Positions 25,988 to 34,554 of a DNA stretch of 64,000 nucleotides are shown piece after piece. Position 1 is the stretch's first letter. Each line of letters opens with the position of its first letter. Made by a program: the position numbers and the translations under genes. Source of the stretch: Candidatus Gastranaerophilales bacterium (GTDB lineage Bacteria > Cyanobacteriota > Vampirovibrionia > Gastranaerophilales > Gastranaerophilaceae); assembly GCA_944327225.1 (NCBI GenBank), contig CALVGZ010000004.1:45923-109922 (forward strand), in the 5' to 3' direction. A model generated the notes under the pieces. It saw only the letters and a list, made by a program, of their open reading frames with translations. It made no database searches and had not been told where the DNA came from.

Positions 25988-26203
25988 ATGAAGGTAAAAA
26001 TAAAAGAAACAGCTAAATTGAAGAAAAATTTTAGTCTTTATCGTCTGGCTCAAGAATTGAATTTACCTCAACAAACGGTTTATTCTTGGGCCAGAGGAAG
26101 AACACAACCTTCTTATCTTAATTTGGACAGATTATGTAATGTTTTGGATTGCAAAATCGAAGATTTGCTTGAAGCAGAACCTTTTCAAAATAAACTATTT
26201 TAA
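25988..26203 (+). CDS. Small XRE-family (Cro/CI-type) transcriptional regulator
   Basis: A 71-residue single-domain DNA-binding protein. The helix-turn-helix is clear: FSLYRLAQELNLPQQTVYSWARGRTQPSYLNLDRLCNVLDCKIEDLL, with the recognition helix around residues 27-38 and the closing D-L-L of the family. There is no ligand-binding or dimerisation domain, as in many antitoxin-like or phage-repressor-like regulators. No toxin is adjacent, since the next gene is convergent. Its targets are unknown. A strong terminator follows. Confidence 0.88.
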   Translation: MKVKIKETAKLKKNFSLYRLAQELNLPQQTVYSWARGRTQPSYLNLDRLCNVLDCKIEDLLEAEPFQNKLF

Positions 26204-26232
26204 AAAAGACCTTTTTTTAAAAGGTCTTTTTT
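26202..26232. terminator. Intrinsic terminator after the XRE regulator
   Basis: A 14-bp stem (26202-26215 with 26219-26232, core AGACC/GGTCT) closes a three-base loop, with T-rich downstream sequence on the plus strand and A-rich on the other. Confidence 0.85.
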
Positions 26233-26248
26233 TGTTTTATGAATTAAA

Positions 26249-26764
26249 TTAGTAATGTTTTGTTTTTGTTGCGTGGTCAACATCTGCATTTTTTATGTTT
26301 GCTTTGATTTTTCCTTGAATTGTTCTAAATGCAACAATTCCAAGACCTGCCAAAGTTGCAATTAATGCGGTAGTCTTTGTATTTTTTAGATAATTTTTAT
26401 AGAATTTGGTTGGTAAAGCTGCAACATTTTTTATATTTTCGGCGGGAGATTTAGTAATTAGTGCCGGTACAAATTTTACTACATTCCATGCAGCTTTTGC
26501 AGTATCTTTTAGAACACCTGTAGTTGATTTGAATATGTTTGCTTTAGCTTCTTTTATATTTTTTCCCACAAGTCCAACTAGTGCCGTTACTGCAACACCT
26601 TCAGCAATACCTCTTGTAGCTCCTTTAGTCGTGGATGTTACGTCATTAACTCCTTTTATAACATCGACAAATCTCTTTTTTAATGTTGGTTTATTTTTTT
26701 CGGCAGAAACATCTCCATTACCTTTAAAAGCAATATTTGTGCCGTATTTTAATGGCTGAATCAT
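26249..26764 (-). CDS. Tagged membrane-associated protein of unknown function ([IV]xFx[GSA] N-terminus)
   Basis: Not recognised. The 171-residue protein begins MIQPLKYGTNIAFKGN; the IAFKG at 11-15 matches a motif seen near the N-terminus of three other proteins in the window. The rest is a Lys/Ala-rich helical stretch with weak hydrophobic segments (GIAEGVAVTALVGLVG near 55-70 and TALIATLAGLGIVAF near 133-147) that could be membrane-active helices. I chose ATG 26764, six bases after AGGTGG; another ATG lies 18 bases upstream. It is followed by the XRE gene's terminator on the opposite side. Function, location and partners are unknown. Confidence 0.55.
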   Translation of the reverse strand: MIQPLKYGTNIAFKGNGDVSAEKNKPTLKKRFVDVIKGVNDVTSTTKGATRGIAEGVAVTALVGLVGKNIKEAKANIFKSTTGVLKDTAKAAWNVVKFVPALITKSPAENIKNVAALPTKFYKNYLKNTKTTALIATLAGLGIVAFRTIQGKIKANIKNADVDHATKTKHY

Positions 26765-26905
26765 TTTGCACCACCTTTTCATATTTTCATATATAAAATA
26801 AACACCTAAATATTAAAAGTTGCCTTTTTATATATTTATTTTACAAAAATTTACAACTAAATTCAATTAAATAATAGAATAAAGTCAAAAAATAAAAAGA
26901 TTTTA

Positions 26906-27763
26906 TTATATGCAGTTGCGTGTGAAATTTTTTAAATTCATTATTTTATATCCGATATTTAATTTTTTAGGGTTATTGTCCAGCTTACCGAATAATTTCA
27001 TAAGAAAAGGGTTTGATGTAATAAAACTTATTTTTTTATCTTTTACGGATTTGAAAAATTCTTCAAATAGGTCTTTTGCTGTTTCATTTTTCCTTATATC
27101 TTTTCCAAAGTTGTATCCTTGTTTGTCTGCTATTACCACAAATAATCTGTCAGTAGGGTTTGCATCTTTTATTTCGGCTAATTTTTCTAGCACTTTTTTA
27201 ATATCTCCATCATAAGATATCATTTGTAAATTTGGATTGTTTCTGCCGAATATGCTTCCGTACATATTAAAAAAAGCATTGTCTTGCATTCTGTTAAAGG
27301 TTATCAGATTTGGTAATTTTTGTTGAGCTTCCGGTACGCAATCCATTGCTGCAAGGTATTCAAGGCTTTTAAGTGCTTTTAAATTTAAAACATTTTTATC
27401 TGCAAAATCACTAATTTTATTTAAATTAAGTTCTTGAATTTTGTTTTCAATTTTTTGTTTTAATTCCGGTGCTTCGTCGAGAGCAGATATAATGGTATTG
27501 TATAGAGTTTCTGTTTCCTTGTTTATTTTTTGATTTTTTCTATAATTCAATAATATTCCTAGAGTAGCTATGGCTATTGCGATTATGGCAGATGTTTTAA
27601 TTAATTTTTTCTTTTTTTCGCTTTTTTCATCATTTGAATTAGTTTTATTGTTTTTTGTAAAAACATCCTTTACGGAACCAAAATATACGTTGTTTTTGTA
27701 TTTTTGTTCGTTTTTAATATTTTTTATTGTTTGTTTGTTGGTAAAATTTGTTATATTAAGCAT
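26906..27763 (-). CDS. Tagged single-pass membrane protein of unknown function
   Basis: Not recognised. The 285-residue protein has a polar N-terminus with VYFGS at residues 26-30 (the shared tag), a basic patch (KSEKKKK), one transmembrane helix (residues 55-73, IKTSAIIAIAIATLGILLN), and a C-terminal domain of about 200 residues of alpha/beta character (NLQMISYDGDIKKVLEKL, TDRLFVVIADKQG, KISFITSNPFLMKLFG). I chose ATG 27763, preceded by AAAGGA; the open frame extends into the previous gene. It starts 10 bases after the stop of the AAA-like gene on the same strand, so the two are likely co-expressed. Cytoplasmic or periplasmic orientation is not clear. Confidence 0.6.
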   Translation of the reverse strand: MLNITNFTNKQTIKNIKNEQKYKNNVYFGSVKDVFTKNNKTNSNDEKSEKKKKLIKTSAIIAIAIATLGILLNYRKNQKINKETETLYNTIISALDEAPELKQKIENKIQELNLNKISDFADKNVLNLKALKSLEYLAAMDCVPEAQQKLPNLITFNRMQDNAFFNMYGSIFGRNNPNLQMISYDGDIKKVLEKLAEIKDANPTDRLFVVIADKQGYNFGKDIRKNETAKDLFEEFFKSVKDKKISFITSNPFLMKLFGKLDNNPKKLNIGYKIMNLKNFTRNCI

Positions 27764-27773
27764 ACATATCCTT

Positions 27774-29318
27774 TTATATATTTGATTCATACGGATCCCA
27801 TCCGCCAGGTGGTAATCCTCCGCCCGGCCAAGGCTCATCAATATCATCTTCAGGTAAATTAAATTTTATTCTATATCCTCCGTTCATTATTGTGTAAATT
27901 TCTTCTATTTTGTCGGGGTTTATTTCTGTGTTAAATTTTATATATCTTTTTGTGCAGAAGTCTTCAAGGTAATATTTACTTTCTTCTAGCCAGTTTAATT
28001 CTTCTATTGCTTCATCTAAATCCTTTTTTTCTTCTTTTGAAATACCGTACCAGTTTGGTTTTATTCTGATATTAAAGCTTTGTTCGCTAATTAAAGAAGG
28101 TTCAAATTCGGATTCGTTTGAATATACGGCAAATAAGAGAGTTGAGTGGTATTTTTCGGATGTGTTGGCAGTCAGTTTTTTAAATATTTTTATTGCATTT
28201 TGATTTTGTTTTGAATTGCCTTTTTCTAAAAGACTGCTAAATGATGATATGTCAATTAAGGTTCTTCTTCCTGTAGTTTCCCAATATGATTGTGCATTTT
28301 TTAAAGCAGATTCGAGATTTTTGACGGACTCATCGGGATTATTTGGATTATAATTCAATGTTTCTATTTGTATTTCTTTATGGTTTTTTATCCAATTTAT
28401 TAAGTATTGTATTGCAATATCCGTTTTCCCAAATATAAAGATTCCGTTTGGAATTTCGATGTCAGGATCATATTTTTCCATTTTTATTGCTTCAAATAAT
28501 TCTGATTTAATTTGTTCTCTCTGTAGTCCTAATTCCGGATTAGAGTCTATGAATTTTTCTTTCATTTGAGCTATTTTTAAAGGAAGTGTATTCCTTAGCT
28601 CTTTATATTTTTCAATGTGCGGTTTTAGCATTTTAAATGTTTTTTCGTTTATTTCCTCATTTTCTTCTTTGGTAACATCAAAAAATCTGTAGTGTATAAC
28701 TTTGTTTTTTATTGTTTCCATGTCGAGGTGGGATACAGCACTTGCAAACAATCTGCCTTCGTCATCGTTAAAATCACAATATGCATGCAGAGGTCTGTAT
28801 ACTTCCGGATTAATCATCCACGTCCAAGCCTCTTTTTTTTCGGGACAATAATGCCAAGTGAAATCGCTGCCATCCAAAAAGCCTTTTTCACCTTGGTTGT
28901 CACGATTTTTTCTCATGCTTATAATATGGTGATATTGTAGGTCTGATGGTTTTTTTGCGTAATCTTCAGCTACGTAAATTGTTTCGTATTTTTCGGGTTC
29001 GTCAGGCGATTCTCTTCTTGTGGTGTATTTGGAAAATAAAATTGCTTCTTCATTTTTTATGGGTTCTTTTGGAACAAGACTACCTGAATTTTTGAGCCTG
29101 ACTGCTTCTTCGCTTTTTCTCACAATTTCTTCATATACTCTTTCGCTTTTTCTGTATTGCGGAGCGAATATGAATTCCATAATTCTTTCTAATAGGTTTT
29201 TTTTAGGCGTATTTTTTTTTGAATTATCTTCAAGTTGAGTTTCATTGGCTCTAAAGAGTATTTTTACACTTCTGTATTTGTTTTTTATACCAGTATAGGC
29301 AATAGGTTGAATTCTCAT
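27774..29318 (-). CDS. Tagged protein with degenerate AAA+-like domain and His-rich nuclease-like segment
   Basis: Not a recognised family. The 514 residues begin MRIQPIAYTG with the shared tag ILFRA at 20-24. Residues 125-200 contain HHI (130-132), TWHYCPE (154-160) and LHAYCDF (177-183), a layout that faintly recalls WHH/HNH-type nuclease toxins. Residues 285-420 resemble an AAA+ fold: GIFIFGKT (292-299, matching G-x4-GKT but shorter than a normal AAA+ loop), TLIDISSF (353-360, where the Walker B would have D-E), and TLLFAVYSNESEF (393-405, sensor-1-like). The C-terminus is Pro/Gly-rich (EPWPGGGLPPGG). ATG 29318 follows GAGGAAA. Both readings are tentative. It leads an operon with the membrane protein that follows. 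Confidence 0.5.
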   Translation of the reverse strand: MRIQPIAYTGIKNKYRSVKILFRANETQLEDNSKKNTPKKNLLERIMEFIFAPQYRKSERVYEEIVRKSEEAVRLKNSGSLVPKEPIKNEEAILFSKYTTRRESPDEPEKYETIYVAEDYAKKPSDLQYHHIISMRKNRDNQGEKGFLDGSDFTWHYCPEKKEAWTWMINPEVYRPLHAYCDFNDDEGRLFASAVSHLDMETIKNKVIHYRFFDVTKEENEEINEKTFKMLKPHIEKYKELRNTLPLKIAQMKEKFIDSNPELGLQREQIKSELFEAIKMEKYDPDIEIPNGIFIFGKTDIAIQYLINWIKNHKEIQIETLNYNPNNPDESVKNLESALKNAQSYWETTGRRTLIDISSFSSLLEKGNSKQNQNAIKIFKKLTANTSEKYHSTLLFAVYSNESEFEPSLISEQSFNIRIKPNWYGISKEEKKDLDEAIEELNWLEESKYYLEDFCTKRYIKFNTEINPDKIEEIYTIMNGGYRIKFNLPEDDIDEPWPGGGLPPGGWDPYESNI

Positions 29319-29551
29319 TTTTTCCTCGGTAAACTTTTACCTCTGTATCCTTTTTAATGATATTTCAAATAAAATCGCTTGAATTGTAATAGGGGTAACT
29401 TCTTAATGAAAATTTACATTAAAAACATTGATTTTAAAGAATTATATCTTGAAAAAAATAATTTCATTTCATTAAGTTTTTTCTTGATTATGATTTTTCT
29501 TTGATACAAAATAATTTTCGTTAGTCGATAAATTAACAAAAAAGAGGATAT

Positions 29552-31528
29552 ATGGAGAATTTTTTTATAGGTATTATTGCCTTATTTTTAGGTGGCTTTA
29601 TTTCGCTTTTAATTAAAAGGCAAAATTATAAACTTTTGTTTGTATCGTTTATGACTTTTGTTGCAACCTGTTTTTGTCTAATTGATACAGTGAGGGTTTT
29701 TACGTCAGGTAAACTTTCTGATATGTTGTCTTTTGGAGTAATGTTTCAGAATGTTGTATTTTCAATAGATTACCTTTCCGCTTTTTTTGTTGCGGTAATT
29801 TCTGTTATGTCCTTTCTTGCTGTTGTTTATGCTAATGGATATTTAAAAGATTATATTTCAAAAGGTAAAACTATCACAGCACATTGTTTCTTTTTGCCTA
29901 TGTTGATTGTCTCAATGCTTTTGGTGGTTACAATACAACACGCATTAGCATTTTTAATTGTTTGGGAAGTAATGTCTTTATCTTCATTTTTCCTTGTTAT
30001 ATTTGAACATGAAAATAAGGATGTTATAAAAGCCGGAATAAAATATTTGGTTTACATGCATGTTAGTGTCATATTTATTATTGTTGCCTTTGTATTATTT
30101 TCAATTCAAACATCAAGTTTTAATTTTGCACAGTTTGCGGATGCGTATAGTATGAACAGTGCAATGGCAAATTTAGTTTTTGTTTTGGCTTTTATTGGGT
30201 TTGGAATAAAAGCGGGATTTTTCCCGTTTCATAATTGGCTTCCCGATGCACATCCTGCTGCTCCAAGTCATGTGTCTGCCATGATGAGCGGTGTAATGAT
30301 AAAGACTGGAATATATGGTATTTTAAGAGTTTTAACTTTTATTTCTCATCCTGAAGTTCAAATAGGATATTTTGTTTTGATAATTTCGGTTGTATCTGCA
30401 TTGTATGGGGTTTTATATGCAATAAGTCAACACGATATAAAAAGACTTTTGGCATATCACAGTATTGAAAATATTGGAATAATCGGTATAGGTATAGGTG
30501 TTGGAATGTTAGGCTTAGCTTATAATTGTCCGGTTGTTGCCGTTCTGGGGTTTGCAGGCGGTATATTGCATATTTTAAATCATTCCATATTTAAGGAGCT
30601 ATTGTTTTTGGCTGCGGGTTCAGTTTATACAAAAACCCATACAAGAGATATTGAAATATTGGGCGGTCTGATTAAACCTATGCCAAAAACAGCTATATTA
30701 TTTTTAGTTGCTTCAATAGCAATATGCGGACTTCCGCCTTTTAATGGTTTTATAAGTGAATTTTTAATATATTTTGGAATGTTAAAGGGGCTTATGATTG
30801 ATAATATATTAATGTTCGTAGTTTTAATTCTTTCAATAGCAGGTCTTGCTCTTATAGGTACAATGGCTATATTGTGTTTTACAAAGGCTTTTAGCGTTGT
30901 ATTTTTAGGTGAGGCCAGAAGTAAAAAGGCAAGCGAAGTTAGGGAAGATACTACAATCTCTTTTATTTTTCCGATGTCGATTTTGGCTTTGTTTACTCTT
31001 TTAATAGGGATATTCCCTCAATTTGTTTTTGATTTTATGTTAAAACCGGTAAGTGTTTTTGTTGAAGGGTGTACGTCTGATGTTGCTCAAATTACTTCTT
31101 TAATGCAAATTATTTCTTTGAGTGCGTTTGCTTTAATTATTTTAGTTCTTGGTTTATTTGGATTTAAGTGTTTATTAAAAAATAAAAGCGAAAAATATGT
31201 TACTTGGGGATGTGGGTATAATAAACCGACGAGTCGCATGCAGTATAGTGCTTCATCTTATGCTTCTCCTTTTATTACAATGCTTACTCCTATGTTTAAA
31301 AAGGTAGTAGATATTAAAAAACCAAAAACGATTTTTCCACATGATGCACATTATGAAATGCGTATGGAAGATGTTGAAGAAGCTTACTTCTTAAAACCAA
31401 TATTGAAATCGCTTGAGGCGTTTTTTGTAAAATTTGAAAAAATGCAAAACGGAAATATTCAGCAATATATAACATATGGTCTTGTATTTCTTGCCTTGGC
31501 GTTAATATGTGTAGTTATATTAGGATAA
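29552..31528 (+). CDS. Hydrogenase-4 component B-like antiporter subunit of an Ehr-type complex
   Basis: A NuoL/M/N-family proton- or sodium-translocating subunit, like HyfB or HycC. The 658-residue protein has about fourteen to sixteen membrane helices. Family motifs are the SLSSFFLVIFEHEN segment (TM5 Glu region), GFGIKAGFFPFHNWLPDAHPAAPSHVSAMMSG (the key lysine-bearing TM7-TM8 loop), DIKRLLAYHSIENIGII, and the LNHSIFKELLFLAAGSV segment. The C-terminal region beyond residue 560 contains TWGCGY and is cytoplasmic. ATG 29552 follows AGAGGA. It is the first gene of a six-gene operon and lies 233 bases from the divergent tagged genes. Ion specificity is not predictable. Confidence 0.88.
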   Translation: MENFFIGIIALFLGGFISLLIKRQNYKLLFVSFMTFVATCFCLIDTVRVFTSGKLSDMLSFGVMFQNVVFSIDYLSAFFVAVISVMSFLAVVYANGYLKDYISKGKTITAHCFFLPMLIVSMLLVVTIQHALAFLIVWEVMSLSSFFLVIFEHENKDVIKAGIKYLVYMHVSVIFIIVAFVLFSIQTSSFNFAQFADAYSMNSAMANLVFVLAFIGFGIKAGFFPFHNWLPDAHPAAPSHVSAMMSGVMIKTGIYGILRVLTFISHPEVQIGYFVLIISVVSALYGVLYAISQHDIKRLLAYHSIENIGIIGIGIGVGMLGLAYNCPVVAVLGFAGGILHILNHSIFKELLFLAAGSVYTKTHTRDIEILGGLIKPMPKTAILFLVASIAICGLPPFNGFISEFLIYFGMLKGLMIDNILMFVVLILSIAGLALIGTMAILCFTKAFSVVFLGEARSKKASEVREDTTISFIFPMSILALFTLLIGIFPQFVFDFMLKPVSVFVEGCTSDVAQITSLMQIISLSAFALIILVLGLFGFKCLLKNKSEKYVTWGCGYNKPTSRMQYSASSYASPFITMLTPMFKKVVDIKKPKTIFPHDAHYEMRMEDVEEAYFLKPILKSLEAFFVKFEKMQNGNIQQYITYGLVFLALALICVVILG

Positions 31529-31532
31529 GAAA

Positions 31533-32462
31533 ATGGATAAAAATATAATTTTGACTTTATTTAATACTTTAATTCTTTTATTTATGCCTTTTTTCGTAAT
31601 TGGTATAATTAAAAAAACAAAAGCTTTTTGGGCGGGAAGAAAGGGTGTTTCCATATTTCAACCTTTATTTGACACTGTAAGACTTTTTAAAAAAGACAGA
31701 ACAATAAGTTCTACAACTTCCTGGGTATTTAATTTTGCACCGGTGGTTGTGTTTGCAACAACTTTATTTGCAGGATTGTTTGTCCCGATGGCTAATTGTT
31801 ATTCAATTATTAATGTTGTCGGAGCATTTGTTATTTTTTCGTACATATTAGGTTTGGGAAAATTTTTCGCATTGATTTCAGCTATGGATACAGGAAGTAG
31901 TTTTGAAGGTATGGGAGCAAGCAGAGAAGCTTGTTTTACAACAATTGTTGAACCTGCTTTTTTTATAATTTTAGCTTCCCTGATTGCTTTAAGCGGAAAC
32001 TATACTTTTTCTTCAATTGCTAACATAATAAAATCAAGCGGAACATTTGGAATTTTAATAGTAATTATGGCTGTAATTTCATTATTTATTATGTTGTTAA
32101 CAGAATGTTCAAGAGTACCTGTGGATGACCCTACGACACATCTTGAACTTACCATGATTCATGAAGTAATGATTTTAGATAATTCAGGAGTTGATTTAGC
32201 CCTTATAACTTGGGCAAGCGGTATGAAAATGGTTATTTTAATGGCACTGATTACAAATCTTATTATTCCTTTTGGTTCTGGACTTAAAGCCGGTGTGGGA
32301 CTATTTTTGTTGACCTTAATTTTACTTGCGGTAGTCATAGGAACGCTTGAATCTGCTATAGCAAGACTTAGAATGAGCCATGTGTTTGAATTTGTATTTG
32401 TAATGTCGTCTTTTGCGTTAATTGTTGCGTCATTGGCGGCTGTTAAGATGTACGGGATTTAA
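31533..32462 (+). CDS. Membrane subunit HyfC/NuoH-like of the Ehr-type complex
   Basis: A NuoH-like subunit that joins the membrane arm to the peripheral arm. The 309-residue protein has about eight helices. The conserved loop is recognisable: GRKGVSIFQPLFDTVRLFKKD near residues 36-55, FEGMGASREACF in the loop before TM5, and ECSRVPVDDPTTHLELTMIHE, the hallmark of the HyfC/HycD/EchB branch (E-x-x-R-x-P-x-D-x-P). It starts four bases after the previous stop. All these acidic and basic residues are kept, so the coupling role should be intact. Confidence 0.9.
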   Translation: MDKNIILTLFNTLILLFMPFFVIGIIKKTKAFWAGRKGVSIFQPLFDTVRLFKKDRTISSTTSWVFNFAPVVVFATTLFAGLFVPMANCYSIINVVGAFVIFSYILGLGKFFALISAMDTGSSFEGMGASREACFTTIVEPAFFIILASLIALSGNYTFSSIANIIKSSGTFGILIVIMAVISLFIMLLTECSRVPVDDPTTHLELTMIHEVMILDNSGVDLALITWASGMKMVILMALITNLIIPFGSGLKAGVGLFLLTLILLAVVIGTLESAIARLRMSHVFEFVFVMSSFALIVASLAAVKMYGI

Positions 32463-32472
32463 GGAGAATGTT

Positions 32473-33123
32473 GTGGAAAACGGTTTTATAATATTATTTG
32501 GTTTAACTATGCTTTATCTTTCTGCAACAAGCAGATTGATAGCTCACGTAAAAACAATTATTGTTCAGGGGATTTTATTGTTTTTGATTTGTGCGACTGC
32601 ATTTTCTCATTTGCCTTGGTATTTAATAGCTTTTTTAACAATCGAAACACTTGTTGTAAAAGCAATATTAATTCCTTTATTTTTAAATAAGGTTTTAAAA
32701 AAGACACATTCAAATCGTGACACCGATGCTAATATTGCACATTTTTATTGTTTATTAATTTCTAGTATAATTTTGTTTGGCGGATTTATGTTATCTGTTG
32801 TTGAAATTCCATCATTGGCGATGATTAATCCGTTTTGTTTCGGTATAGCTTTGGCGGTTATAATTATCAGCCTTTGGTTGATAACTATTAAACACAAAAT
32901 TTTATCCAATGTTATTGAATTTATAACAATGGAGAATGGAATTTTTCTTTTGTCTCTTTCTGTTGCAAAAGAAATGCCTATGCTTGTTAATATAGGTGTT
33001 TTGTTGGATGTATTTATTGCAATTTATATATTAGGTTTATTTGTTTCACAAATAAATACTGAACTTGGAGATATGGAAGTAGCACATTTATCGGATTTAA
33101 AGGACTGTGAATATAATGATTAG
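32473..33123 (+). CDS. Membrane subunit HyfE/NuoK-like of the Ehr-type complex
   Basis: A small multi-pass subunit related to hydrogenase-4 component E (NuoK-like). The 216-residue protein has six or seven hydrophobic helices. The ENGIFLLSLSVAKEMPMLVNIGVLLDVF stretch matches NuoK's E-x-G-x-x-x-L region, and a conserved TIETLVVKAILIP segment lies in the middle. I chose GTG 32473, six bases after AAGGAG (32461-32466); the frame runs upstream into the previous gene, but that extension has no signal. The last bases overlap the next gene's start. Confidence 0.83.
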   Translation: MENGFIILFGLTMLYLSATSRLIAHVKTIIVQGILLFLICATAFSHLPWYLIAFLTIETLVVKAILIPLFLNKVLKKTHSNRDTDANIAHFYCLLISSIILFGGFMLSVVEIPSLAMINPFCFGIALAVIIISLWLITIKHKILSNVIEFITMENGIFLLSLSVAKEMPMLVNIGVLLDVFIAIYILGLFVSQINTELGDMEVAHLSDLKDCEYND

Positions 33124-34543
33124 TGTAGTTTTATTGTTACCAATAGTTTTTTGCGTTATTTTGTTCTTTGCAAAGAATAAAATTTTAAATAATATTTTGA
33201 TTAATATATATGCAATGTTGCATTTATATTGTGGCATTTGTTATTTTACGAAATCGCAATATTTGATGAATAATCAATATTTTGGTTTAAATTCTTCAAA
33301 TATAATATTTTATTTGATATTGTCGGTAGTTTTTTTGGCTGTTGCTATTTACAATAATGGCTATAGCAAGAATTTAAATTTTTCGGATAAAAAAATAATG
33401 CACTATGCAACAATGCTATTAATTTTTGTACTTTCTATGACTGGCGGGATTTTGAGTAATAACTTAGGTTTGGCTTGGATATTTATTGAAGGAACAACTT
33501 TGGCAAGTGCTTATTTAATTTATTTTAATAAGACTAAACATTCTATAGAGGCTGCATGGAAATATGTGTTTATTTGTTCGATAGGTATCGCTCTTGCTTT
33601 TGTTGGAATTATTCTTTTGACGGTTGCTGAAGGTAATTTAAATTCTTTAAATTATACGGACTTATTAAATAATGCTCAATCATTTAATCATTTTTGGTTA
33701 AATGTTTCATTTGTGTTTATTTTATTCGGGCTGGGTACCAAAATGGGTCTTGCACCGGTTCATTTTTGGCTTCCGGATGCTCATTCAGAAGCTCCGAGTC
33801 CTGTGTCTGCTTTGTTATCTGCAACACTTTTAAATTGTGCATTTTTGGTTATTTTAAATGTATACAAAGTAATGCTTGCTGCAAATTGTTATACCTATGC
33901 AAGAATTGTTCTTTTGTTCATGGGCTTTTTATCTTTGTTTATTACTGCCGTATTTTTATACCATACTACAAATTACAAAAGAATGCTTGCTTATTCTTCT
34001 ATTGAAAATATGGGGATTTTGGCAATTTGTGCTGCACTTGGGGGTATAGCATACTATGCCTTGATTATACATTTAATAGGCCATTCTTTAATTAAGGCTT
34101 CGTATTTTTTAACTTCGGGAAATATTTTGGAGTTATTTGAAACAAAAAAAATTAAATCCGTTTGTGCTTTATCTGAAATAGACAGGAAAACAACGTGCCT
34201 TTGGGTGGCATCTTTTTTGGGAATTTGTGCATTTCCCCCGAGCATGCTATTTATAAGTGAATTTTTAACGGTTAAGGCAATGCTTATTCAAAAGCATTAT
34301 ATACTTTGTGCTTTGTTTTTGTTTTTGTTGACCATAATTTTGTATGCAATGGCAAAAGTGGTTATTAAAATGGTTTTTAAGGAAAGAAACGAAGAAAGAT
34401 TTGAAATTGCAAAGAAAAATCTTTCTAAAGTTACGGTTTCAATGTATGTTCCGCAAGTTGTTTTATTAACATTAGTTTTTATTTTGGGTATATATTTGCC
34501 TGAATTTTTGGATACAATCATAAGAAATACAGTTGCAGGTTAA
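33116..34543 (+). CDS. Hydrogenase-4 component F-like antiporter subunit of the Ehr-type complex
   Basis: A second NuoN/NuoM-like ion-translocating subunit. The 475-residue protein has about 13 helices, with WIFIEGTTLASAYLIYF (TM5 Glu), GLGTKMGLAPVHFWLPDAHSEAPSPVSALLS, NYKRMLAYSSIENMGI and HLIGHSLIKASYFLTSGNI, the usual HyfF signatures. I chose ATG 33116, overlapping the previous stop (ATGATTAG) and 11 bases from AAAGGA; GTG 33107 is only 2 bases from it. Having two antiporter-type subunits (this and the first gene) in one operon is typical of hydrogenase-4 and Ehr complexes. Confidence 0.88.
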   Translation: MISVVLLLPIVFCVILFFAKNKILNNILINIYAMLHLYCGICYFTKSQYLMNNQYFGLNSSNIIFYLILSVVFLAVAIYNNGYSKNLNFSDKKIMHYATMLLIFVLSMTGGILSNNLGLAWIFIEGTTLASAYLIYFNKTKHSIEAAWKYVFICSIGIALAFVGIILLTVAEGNLNSLNYTDLLNNAQSFNHFWLNVSFVFILFGLGTKMGLAPVHFWLPDAHSEAPSPVSALLSATLLNCAFLVILNVYKVMLAANCYTYARIVLLFMGFLSLFITAVFLYHTTNYKRMLAYSSIENMGILAICAALGGIAYYALIIHLIGHSLIKASYFLTSGNILELFETKKIKSVCALSEIDRKTTCLWVASFLGICAFPPSMLFISEFLTVKAMLIQKHYILCALFLFLLTIILYAMAKVVIKMVFKERNEERFEIAKKNLSKVTVSMYVPQVVLLTLVFILGIYLPEFLDTIIRNTVAG

Positions 34544-34554
34544 GGAGATATAAA

